A stretch of DNA of 42,305 bases from an uncultured Prevotellaceae bacterium (lineage in GTDB: Bacteria; Bacteroidota; Bacteroidia; Bacteroidales; Bacteroidaceae). The stretch lies in assembly GCA_902800585.1 (NCBI GenBank), contig CADCEW010000015.1:1003-43307 (forward strand), read 5' to 3'. Positions 7,634 through 14,379 of the stretch are shown piece by piece. The notes under the pieces were generated by a model. That model worked only from the letters and a program-made list of their open reading frames with translations. It searched no databases and had not been told where the DNA came from. How positions within the stretch are numbered: the first letter of the stretch is position 1; each line of letters starts with the position of its first letter. The position numbers were made by a program, and so were the translations under genes.

Positions 7634-8143
7634 ATGATACTCACCAATCGTGAAATATTCCTGCTCATCATCTGTGCGGTTATCTACATCACACTGTTTG
7701 TAGTAACCATCCAGTATCACAGGCGCAAGATACAATTGTTGCAGAGTCGTCTCGACAATATCCACGCCATGCAGAAGATAGCAGTGATAGAGAAACGTGA
7801 AAACGACGTGAATACCATCTTCTCCTCGCCTGTGTACCTGCGCATTAAACAATATCTTAATGAGGGACAGAGCATGCACAGTGGTGACTGGCACGAACTG
7901 GCAGAGGTGGTTAATGCAGTGTATAACGGCTTTACAGAGAAACTCTACAGTCTCTATAATATGAGCGATCAGGACTATTACGTGAGTCTGCTCATCAAAG
8001 TACGCATCGCCCCGAAGGATATTGCCACCCTTACGGCTCACAGCAAAGAGAGTGTTGCCTCTACACGCAGCAGGCTATATACAAAAATCTTCGGAAAGAA
8101 AGGGTCAACGAAAGACTGGGATGATTTCATCCTCTCTATATAA
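7634..8143 (+). CDS. Membrane-anchored HTH protein (LuxR-like C-terminal domain)
   Basis: 169 aa. One N-terminal transmembrane helix (about residues 9-27) is followed by a basic, coiled-coil-like stretch (YHRRKIQLLQSRLDNIHAM). The C-terminal domain (about 65-160) has the form SDQDYYVSLLIKVRIAPKDI...SKESVASTRSRLYTKIFGKK. That segment resembles the C-terminal HTH region of the large Bacteroidetes TPR-transmembrane-LuxR-type regulators, where recognition-helix residues follow S.ESV...R.RL. The TPR sensor part is missing, so this looks like a compact version. It heads the NfeD/SPFH unit with no terminator before nfeD, hinting at a regulatory link. DNA binding is inferred. Confidence 0.65.
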   Translation: MILTNREIFLLIICAVIYITLFVVTIQYHRRKIQLLQSRLDNIHAMQKIAVIEKRENDVNTIFSSPVYLRIKQYLNEGQSMHSGDWHELAEVVNAVYNGFTEKLYSLYNMSDQDYYVSLLIKVRIAPKDIATLTAHSKESVASTRSRLYTKIFGKKGSTKDWDDFILSI

Positions 8144-8176
8144 TATAATAAGGTGTAACTTTTAATTTTAGTAATT

Positions 8177-8620
8177 ATGATAGACTATTTAATCGCAAAC
8201 ATGTGGCAGGTCTGGGCTGTGGTGTCCATCGTCTGTCTGATTTTGGAACTCTCGTCAGGTGATTTCTTCATCATCTGCTTCTCCATCGGTGCTGTCTTCG
8301 CCATCATTGCAGCAGTCATCGGGCTGAACATCTACTGGCAACTGTTTATTTTTGCCATCTTCTCGCTGCTAAGCATCTTCTTCGTGCGTCCAGTAGCCTT
8401 GCGCTGGTTACACAAGAACGAGCCTAATCGCGCCTCCAATGCCGATGCCTTGATTGGTAGGACTGGAAAAGTGATAGAGGCTATCAATGTCACCGAGCCA
8501 GGCTATGTGCAGATTGACGGTGATTTATGGAAGGCAGTCAGTGATGATACTATCGAGGAAGGAGAGACTGTTCGCGTCATTGATCGCGAAAGCACCATCA
8601 TCACCGTTGAGACCCTCTAA
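8177..8620 (+). CDS. NfeD-like membrane protein
   Basis: 147 aa with two or three hydrophobic segments in the first 75 residues (VWAVVSIVCLILEL, FSIGAVFAIIAAVIGL, LFIFAIFSLLSIFFV). A C-terminal soluble OB-fold domain follows (GRTGKVIEAINVTEPGYVQI...GETVRVIDRESTIITVE). This is the short NfeD1b-type protein without the ClpP-like protease domain. NfeD proteins pair with SPFH/stomatin proteins in membrane microdomains and quality control, and such a gene follows here 59 nt downstream. Confidence 0.88.
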   Translation: MIDYLIANMWQVWAVVSIVCLILELSSGDFFIICFSIGAVFAIIAAVIGLNIYWQLFIFAIFSLLSIFFVRPVALRWLHKNEPNRASNADALIGRTGKVIEAINVTEPGYVQIDGDLWKAVSDDTIEEGETVRVIDRESTIITVETL

Positions 8621-8624
8621 CATC

Positions 8625-8668
8625 GTAATAATGTAATAACGATATAACGAAATAACGAAATTATAAAT
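8625..8668 (+). repeat. ATAACGA short-period repeat between nfeD and the SPFH gene
   Basis: Most of the 59-nt spacer consists of near-copies of a 7-8 nt unit (GTAATAAT, GTAATAACG, ATATAACG, AAATAACG, AAATTA). Confidence 0.55.
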
Positions 8669-8679
8669 TAATTAAAACT

Positions 8680-9633
8680 ATGGACATTATGACTTATGTA
8701 CTTATCGCCATCGTAATCTGCGTGATTCTTTTCGCTAAGATGGCACTCGTGATTATCCCACAATCTGAGACCAAAATTATTGAGCGTCTGGGACGTTACT
8801 ATGCCACGCTGAATCCTGGTATTAACATCATCATCCCATTTATCGACCGTGCCAAGGACATCGTCGTACTGAATCGCGGACGTTATGCTTACTCTAACTC
8901 TATCGACCTGCGTGAACAGGTGTATGACTTCCCTTCACAGAATGTGATTACGAAAGATAACATCCAGATGGAGATTAACGCCCTGCTCTACTTCCAGATT
9001 GTAGACCCCTTCAAGGCTGTCTATGAGATTTCGAATCTTCCCAACGCTATCGAAAAACTGACACAGACAACCTTGCGTAACATCATTGGTGAACTGGAAC
9101 TCGATGAAACACTGACTTCCCGCGACACTATCAACACCAAACTGCGTGCCGTCCTCGACGATGCTACCGATAAATGGGGTGTGAAAGTAAATCGCGTAGA
9201 GTTGCAGGACATCATTCCTCCCTCAACCGTACTGAACGCGATGGAGAAGCAGATGCAGGCAGAGCGTAACAAACGTGCACAGATTCTGACTTCCGAAGGT
9301 GAAAAAGCTGCTGAGATTCTGGCATCAGAAGGTGAGAAGACTGCTATCATCAACCGTGCAGACGCTCAGAAACAACAGGCTATCCTCCATGCTGAAGGTG
9401 AAGCTCAGGCTCGTATCCGCAAGGCAGAGGCAGAAGCCAAGGCTATCGAACTGATTACCGAAGCTGTTGGCAAGTCAACCAATCCTGCCAACTACCTGCT
9501 TGCTCAGAAGTATATCCAGATGATGCAAGAACTCGCTCAAGGTGACAAGACCAAGACTGTCTACCTGCCTTACGAGGCTACCAACCTGCTGGGCAGCATC
9601 GGTGGTATCAAGGATTTGTTCAAAGCAGATTAG
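8680..9633 (+). CDS. SPFH/stomatin-like membrane protein (QmcA type)
   Basis: 317 aa. An N-terminal membrane anchor (about residues 4-26) leads into an SPFH domain with family stretches VIIPQSETKIIERLGRY, LREQVYDFPSQNVITKDNI and RNIIGELELDETLTSRD. From about residue 185 an Ala/Glu-rich repeat (ILTSEGEKAAEILASEGEK) forms a long coiled coil typical of oligomerising stomatins. The QmcA/paraslipin group is linked with NfeD partners and membrane-protein turnover. The ATG at 8680 gives MDIMTYV; an ATG 9 nt inside is an equal alternative. A strong terminator follows. Confidence 0.92.
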   Translation: MDIMTYVLIAIVICVILFAKMALVIIPQSETKIIERLGRYYATLNPGINIIIPFIDRAKDIVVLNRGRYAYSNSIDLREQVYDFPSQNVITKDNIQMEINALLYFQIVDPFKAVYEISNLPNAIEKLTQTTLRNIIGELELDETLTSRDTINTKLRAVLDDATDKWGVKVNRVELQDIIPPSTVLNAMEKQMQAERNKRAQILTSEGEKAAEILASEGEKTAIINRADAQKQQAILHAEGEAQARIRKAEAEAKAIELITEAVGKSTNPANYLLAQKYIQMMQELAQGDKTKTVYLPYEATNLLGSIGGIKDLFKAD

Positions 9634-9649
9634 TACAAAGTATGTTAAG

Positions 9650-9681
9650 AAAAAAGGGAGTGTTTCTGCACTCCCTTTTTT
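9650..9681. terminator. Bidirectional intrinsic terminator
   Basis: A perfect stem GGGAGTG/CACTCCC with a 6-nt loop is flanked by six A on the left and six T on the right, giving a 13-bp stem in all. It ends the SPFH gene and also suits the convergent bamD-rpoZ-DUF4293 unit. Confidence 0.9.
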
Positions 9682-9703
9682 CTTTATCTTATTACCTTAT
9701 TAA

Positions 9704-10156
9704 TTATCTAATTCTATCTGCTGCCCTTACCAACTTCTCATCAGCAAGAATGCCCTTGCGTGCCATGAAGTTGAGAATAATCATCACAGCAGGAAAAGCA
9801 GCCGCAATATTCAAATGAAAATTAAGCGCATCAGGTGCCATTTGCTTGCTGACAACAATTAATGCAATATACCATAACAGGGCAATGATGATATTTACCA
9901 GACACATACGTGCCTGCAAGATACGATTCTTATAGAGGAAAATGGTACATGCACTCAAAGAAGTAGCAAGCAGCATCAGAATGAAAAGAGGACACGGTAC
10001 AAAAGAACGTGCACCTGCCTCGCCTATCGCCCATAAACTGAATACCCGATGAACGGTAAGTCCTTCTGCGGTCACAGAGGCAAGTTGCATGGTCAGAGCA
10101 AGTATGCCAAAGATGACGGCTATCAACAAAAATACTGATTGCTTACGCTGTATCAT
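9704..10156 (-). CDS. DUF4293 family membrane protein
   Basis: 150 aa from the ATG at 10156. The start MIQRKQSVFLLIAVIFGILAL is typical of DUF4293, and a longer TTG-type frame overlapping rpoZ is not needed. Four hydrophobic segments are visible (about 6-26, 50-70, 80-100 and 115-135), so it is an inner-membrane protein. The function is unknown. It starts 1 nt after the rpoZ stop. The order bamD-rpoZ-DUF4293 is, to my knowledge, conserved in Bacteroidales, which supports the call. Confidence 0.85.
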   Translation of the reverse strand: MIQRKQSVFLLIAVIFGILALTMQLASVTAEGLTVHRVFSLWAIGEAGARSFVPCPLFILMLLATSLSACTIFLYKNRILQARMCLVNIIIALLWYIALIVVSKQMAPDALNFHLNIAAAFPAVMIILNFMARKGILADEKLVRAADRIR

Positions 10157-10157
10157 A

Positions 10158-10502
10158 TTACAGACGCTCGTCTTGGATTGCCTGCTCACGAGCAGGATCA
10201 CGCCAATAAACCTTATCCTCTACAAACTCCTGTGTAGCCAACAGAGAGGGTTTCGGGAGTTTCTCATAATAACGAGAGATCTCTATCTGCTCACGATTCT
10301 CGAAAACTTCCTCTAAAGAATCATTATAAGAAGCGAACTCTGCCAGTTTCTTGCTCAGGTCCTCTTTAATCTGGACACTGATCTGGTTTGCACGCTTGGA
10401 AATAATAGCCACACTCTCATAGATGTTACCTGTATCTTCACAGAGATCCATGATATTGCGAGTCACTGTGTTTACTGGTGCTTTTGATTTCTTGTAATCC
10501 AT
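10158..10502 (-). CDS. rpoZ: DNA-directed RNA polymerase omega subunit (Bacteroidetes type)
   Basis: 114 aa. The segment ESVAIISKRANQISVQIKED (about residues 29-48) corresponds to the omega helices that latch the beta' C-terminus. Flanking N- and C-terminal extensions (KKSKAPVNTVTRNIMDL, ISRYYEKLPKPSL) are specific to Bacteroidetes omega. It helps assemble and stabilise core polymerase and mediates ppGpp effects in some bacteria. It lies 4 nt downstream of bamD in the same transcript. Confidence 0.93.
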   Translation of the reverse strand: MDYKKSKAPVNTVTRNIMDLCEDTGNIYESVAIISKRANQISVQIKEDLSKKLAEFASYNDSLEEVFENREQIEISRYYEKLPKPSLLATQEFVEDKVYWRDPAREQAIQDERL

Positions 10503-10506
10503 TATC

Positions 10507-11334
10507 TTAATCTTTTGTTATTTTTTTACATTTGACAATATACTTCTCCGCTGTAGCGCATTCCTTGGATTCTGGATATTCATTCAAGAATCCATAACAC
10601 TCATCCTCTGCGTCACGATAACGGTCAAGTTTTTTCTCTTCTGAACTGTTTTCTGCAAGTTCAAACTTACTCTTCATGATGAGTACAGCGAATTTCTCTC
10701 GTATCTTAGAATACGGATAGTTCTTCAAAGCGTTCTGGGCTGTGATGATACATGCCTCATAGTTACTCTCTGTGTTGGAATTAATATTACCGAAGTATCC
10801 ACCTAAGTTATAATACAATTGCGCAGAAAGGTATTCCTTCTGTACCAGATTGTCCTGTAAGTCAAACAGACGTTTCTGGGCAACAGGTCTGAGTTCCGAA
10901 TCTGGGAAAAGGTCAAGAAACTGCTGATAAGCATTAATGGCACCCAACGTCGGAGTTTGATCCAAACGAGGCTCAGGCACACTTTGATAAAGGGATTGTC
11001 CTACATAAAAGGCAGCCTGCTCTGCAAAATAGCCTTTAGGATAAGTGGTAAAGTATTTCCTGAAAGTAGCACTTGCAGATTCATAGTCTCTGTCGCAAAA
11101 CTCTGCCATACCCAACAAATAAAGACTCTCCTGTCCCGTTTCTCTTCCTTTACGAAGCGTTACTAAATCCTGGAGTAAAGTGATTGCATGCTGGTATTTG
11201 CCCATTGCAAAACTCTGCTTGGCATATTCATATTTATAATCATTATCCGCATACTTATAAACCCTATTGAATTCACTACCACAACTACTCAACAAGGTCG
11301 TCACACAGAATATGATAATAATACTTTTCTTCAT
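10507..11334 (-). CDS. bamD: Outer membrane assembly lipoprotein BamD
   Basis: 275 aa with a lipoprotein signal (MKKSIIIIFCVTTLLSSCGS, lipobox LSSC, lipidated Cys18). TPR-like repeats follow: YEYAKQSFAMGKYQHAITLLQDL, YLLGMAEFCDRDYESASATFRKY and AINAYQQFLDLFPDSE. This is the BamD/YfiO architecture. The protein is the essential periplasm-facing scaffold of the BAM complex that inserts outer-membrane beta-barrels. It heads the bamD-rpoZ-DUF4293 transcript, driven by a near-consensus promoter. Confidence 0.94.
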   Translation of the reverse strand: MKKSIIIIFCVTTLLSSCGSEFNRVYKYADNDYKYEYAKQSFAMGKYQHAITLLQDLVTLRKGRETGQESLYLLGMAEFCDRDYESASATFRKYFTTYPKGYFAEQAAFYVGQSLYQSVPEPRLDQTPTLGAINAYQQFLDLFPDSELRPVAQKRLFDLQDNLVQKEYLSAQLYYNLGGYFGNINSNTESNYEACIITAQNALKNYPYSKIREKFAVLIMKSKFELAENSSEEKKLDRYRDAEDECYGFLNEYPESKECATAEKYIVKCKKITKD

Positions 11335-11354
11335 CCTATATCAAATTTGACGTG

Positions 11355-11385
11355 CAAAAGTAGTCATTTTTTCGTTAATTCCAAA
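11355..11385 (-). promoter_or_regulatory. bamD promoter
   Basis: On the minus strand TTTG (11385-11382), a spacer of exactly 19 bp and TACTTTTG (11362-11355) form a consensus Bacteroidetes promoter, 20 nt before the bamD ATG. Confidence 0.7.
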
Positions 11386-11442
11386 GGAAAACGAACGATT
11401 TTTAGCAAATAACGTTAGTTTATAACGTTTGTTACGAAGAAA

Positions 11443-11474
11443 TTTGGTTTTTCTCTCGTTATTTCGTAACTTTG
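11443..11474 (+). promoter_or_regulatory. uvrB promoter with almost no leader
   Basis: TTTGG (11443-11447), 19 bp, then TAACTTTG (11467-11474). The uvrB ATG at 11481 starts only 6 nt after the -7 box, so the transcript is expected to be leaderless or nearly so. Confidence 0.7.
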
Positions 11475-11480
11475 CATTTT

Positions 11481-13514
11481 ATGAAGTTCCAATTAACATC
11501 CCAATACAAACCGACTGGTGACCAACCAGAAGCTATCCGCCAACTGACTGACGGACTTAACCGAGGCGACAAATCGCAAGTTTTGTTAGGCGTAACAGGT
11601 TCTGGTAAGACTTTCACAATGGCAAATGTCATTGCGAACATCAACCGCCCTACCCTTATTCTCTCGCATAACAAGACACTGGCAGCCCAATTGTATGAGG
11701 AGATGAAAGGATTCTTTCCAGATAATGCCGTCGAATATTATGTCAGTTATTATGACTATTATCAACCAGAGGCCTATCTACCAACTACAGATACTTACAT
11801 AGAGAAAGATCTTGCCATCAACGAAGAGATTGACCGTCTTAGACTTCGTGCAGTAAGTGCCTTGCTCTCAGGAAGAAAAGATGTGATAGTTGTATCTTCT
11901 GTTAGTTGTATTTACGGTATGGGAAGTCCTATTGCATTGCATGAGAATGTCATTGAGATTCATAAGGGACAGATTCTTAGCCGCAATTCATTGTTAAGAA
12001 AATTAGTATCAGCACTCTACGTCAGAAATGACATTGAACTGAAACGAGGTTATTTCAGAGTCAAGGGAGATATTGTCGACGTCGCACTTGCCTATAACGA
12101 AGCCGTTCTCCGCATTACTTTCTGGGATGATGAGATAGATGCTATTGAGGAACTGGATGCCATGACCATGGATCGATTAGCTTCTTTTGAAGAATACAAG
12201 CTCTACCCTGCCAACCTCTTCATGACCTCCCAAGAACAAACGAATATTGCTATCCGGCAGATACAAGATGATCTCGTGAAACAGATTGCGTTCTTTGAGG
12301 AAGAAGGAGATACTATCAAGGCACAACGTATCAAGGAACGTGTGGAATATGATTTGGAGATGATCAAGGAATTGGGACATTGCTCTGGTATCGAGAACTA
12401 TTCCCGATACTTTGACGGCAGACAGGCAGGTGAACGCCCTTATTGTCTTCTTGACTTCTTCCCTGAAGATTATCTGATGATTATTGACGAGAGTCATGTC
12501 AGTGTTCCGCAAATCGGGGGTATGTATGGAGGTGACCGTGCCCGTAAGACCAACTTGGTAGAGTTCGGATTCCGTCTGCCTGCTGCCTTCGACAATCGTC
12601 CTTTAACATTTGAGGAGTTTAAGGACATGACCAATCAGGTGATTTATGTTAGTGCCACACCTGCCGACTATGAACTTAATGAAGCAGAAGGCATTGTAGT
12701 AGAACAATTGATTCGTCCGACAGGACTACTTGATCCTGAGATTGAAGTACGTCCGACAGAGAACCAGATTGACGATCTGATGGATGAGATACAGACGCGC
12801 ATTCACCGAAAAGAGCGTGTCCTCGTCACTACCCTAACCAAACGAATGGCGGAGGAACTGAGCGAATACCTGTTGAATCATGGTATTCAAACCGCCTATA
12901 TCCATAGTGAGGTCACAACACTCGATCGTGTGAAGATATTAGAGAATCTGCGAAATGGTACTTATGACGTCTTAGTAGGTGTCAACCTTTTGCGAGAAGG
13001 ACTTGACCTACCTGAAGTATCATTGGTTGCCATCCTCGATGCAGACAAAGAAGGATTCTTGCGCTCTCACCGTTCTCTGACCCAGACAGCAGGACGTGCT
13101 GCCCGAAACATCAATGGAAAGGTCATCATGTATGCTGACATTATTACATCCTCCATGCAACTCACCATTGACGAAACGGCACGCCGACGCGCAAAACAGA
13201 TGCATTATAACGAGGAACACGGAATCACACCCACACAAATTGAAAAGGCTTTGAAACAAAGCAATCTGCGACAACTGACAGGAGAAGAAAAAGATAACAG
13301 TCCACATGCCAAGACAGCGTATATCAGTCCAATGGAACAAGGTGCCTTTGCCGCTGACCCCATCATTCAGCGTATGACTCGTCCGCAGTTGGAGAAGAGT
13401 ATTGCAGAGACCACCCGTCTGATGAAAGAGGCAGCCAAAAGACTTGATTTCCTACAGGCTGCCCAATACCGTGACGAGATTATTCGTTTACAGAAAGAAC
13501 TCGAATTAAAATAA
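11481..13514 (+). CDS. uvrB: UvrABC excinuclease subunit B
   Basis: 677 aa from the ATG at 11481. The in-frame TTG at 11472 lies inside the -7 box and is rejected. The P-loop GVTGSGKTFTM is at about 37-47, the DNA-separating beta-hairpin VSYYDYYQPEAYLP at about 90-103, the DEAD-like motif IDESHVSVPQ at about 335, helicase motif VI QTAGRAARN at about 540, and a UVR domain sits at the C-terminus (LEKSIAETTRLMKEAAKRL...). It verifies DNA damage and loads UvrC in nucleotide excision repair. Length and motifs are complete. No terminator separates it from the next promoter. Confidence 0.97.
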   Translation: MKFQLTSQYKPTGDQPEAIRQLTDGLNRGDKSQVLLGVTGSGKTFTMANVIANINRPTLILSHNKTLAAQLYEEMKGFFPDNAVEYYVSYYDYYQPEAYLPTTDTYIEKDLAINEEIDRLRLRAVSALLSGRKDVIVVSSVSCIYGMGSPIALHENVIEIHKGQILSRNSLLRKLVSALYVRNDIELKRGYFRVKGDIVDVALAYNEAVLRITFWDDEIDAIEELDAMTMDRLASFEEYKLYPANLFMTSQEQTNIAIRQIQDDLVKQIAFFEEEGDTIKAQRIKERVEYDLEMIKELGHCSGIENYSRYFDGRQAGERPYCLLDFFPEDYLMIIDESHVSVPQIGGMYGGDRARKTNLVEFGFRLPAAFDNRPLTFEEFKDMTNQVIYVSATPADYELNEAEGIVVEQLIRPTGLLDPEIEVRPTENQIDDLMDEIQTRIHRKERVLVTTLTKRMAEELSEYLLNHGIQTAYIHSEVTTLDRVKILENLRNGTYDVLVGVNLLREGLDLPEVSLVAILDADKEGFLRSHRSLTQTAGRAARNINGKVIMYADIITSSMQLTIDETARRRAKQMHYNEEHGITPTQIEKALKQSNLRQLTGEEKDNSPHAKTAYISPMEQGAFAADPIIQRMTRPQLEKSIAETTRLMKEAAKRLDFLQAAQYRDEIIRLQKELELK

Positions 13515-13552
13515 ATTATCATAATTTATTAGGCAGTTCAACCGATTATTCG

Positions 13553-13560
13553 TATTTTTG
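13553..13560 (+). promoter_or_regulatory. Putative -7 box for the DUF4468-porin unit
   Basis: TATTTTTG matches TAnnTTTG, 28 nt before the ATG at 13589. The -33 region (13529-13533) reads TTAGG, a weak match. Confidence 0.5.
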
Positions 13561-13588
13561 CAGTCAATATATAAAAAATCATCAAACT

Positions 13589-14209
13589 ATGAAGAAGTCA
13601 ATATGGATGATACTCCTCATGAGTATACCGATGATGAGTACAGCCCAGATTACCTGGGAGAATAATGATAAAGAAGAAGAGACAAAGGCAGAAGAGCAGA
13701 AAGCCAATCCTGATAAGAAATATCTGGAAGGAGCTGTTCCTGTTGTTGACGGAAAGGTCGTATTCCGCAAGACATTCGACGCTCCTGGCAAGACAGCTTT
13801 TCAAATCTACAATATCGTTGGTAAGTATTTCCAAGATGTCACCAGAGAGGAAGACCAAATAAGCAGTAAGATTGTCGATGCAGACACAACAACTTATACA
13901 ATTAACGCTTTCTATGAGGAATGGATGGTCTTCAGCAGCAATGCTCTCTCCCTTGACCGTACCCGTTTCTTCTACACCTTACAGGCTATCTGTGAAAACG
14001 GCAAAGTTACGGTAAACATGTCGAATATCAGATACCTCTATGATGAGCATCGGAATCCACAGCGTCTGAAAGCGGAAGATTGGATTGTTGACGAGGAGTC
14101 TTTGAACAAGAAAAAGACCAAGTTACTGCCTATTAGAGGTAAGTTCCGTCGTAAGACTATTGACCGCAAGGATTTTCTCTTTAATAAATTAGAAGAATTA
14201 TTGAAATGA
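13589..14209 (+). CDS. DUF4468 domain-containing exported protein
   Basis: 206 aa with a signal peptide (KKSIWMILLMSIPMMSTAQ). An acidic, charged linker follows (NNDKEEETKAEEQKANPDK). The DUF4468 domain covers about residues 50-150 (VFRKTFDAPGKTAFQIYNIVGKYF ... FYTLQAICENGKVTVNMSNIRYLYD). The function is unknown; family members are periplasmic or envelope proteins of Bacteroidetes. Its stop overlaps the ATG of the following 57-aa gene (ATGA at 14206-14209), so the two are translationally coupled ahead of the porin gene. Confidence 0.85.
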   Translation: MKKSIWMILLMSIPMMSTAQITWENNDKEEETKAEEQKANPDKKYLEGAVPVVDGKVVFRKTFDAPGKTAFQIYNIVGKYFQDVTREEDQISSKIVDADTTTYTINAFYEEWMVFSSNALSLDRTRFFYTLQAICENGKVTVNMSNIRYLYDEHRNPQRLKAEDWIVDEESLNKKKTKLLPIRGKFRRKTIDRKDFLFNKLEELLK

Positions 14210-14379
14210 GACTTCTTCGCAATATCCTCAACATTGTTTTTATCTTTGGTGCCCTTATTGGTATGTATATCTACTATAAAGGCAATACAGAGACTGGCAC
14301 TATTATCATTATCATAGCAATGGCATTCAAGTTCATTGAGGTTGTCATACGCTTGCTCAAATTAGAAGATAAGAATTGA
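14206..14379 (+). CDS. 57-aa two-helix membrane protein
   Basis: A 58-codon frame joins two genes by stop/start overlaps: ATGA with DUF4468 upstream and TTGA with the porin gene downstream. The product starts MRLLRNILNIVFIFGALIGM, giving a first transmembrane helix. A short loop (YKGNTETG) and a second helix (TIIIIIAMAFKFIEVVIRLL) follow, then a charged tail (KLEDKN). No family is recognised. Double overlap and clean hydropathy support a real gene. Confidence 0.7.
   Translation: MRLLRNILNIVFIFGALIGMYIYYKGNTETGTIIIIIAMAFKFIEVVIRLLKLEDKN

Noticed and set aside
8156-8163. Separate promoter for nfeD (TAACTTTT)
   Set aside because: It has one mismatch in the critical G and no -33 element, and the spacer from the upstream gene is short, so cotranscription is simpler.
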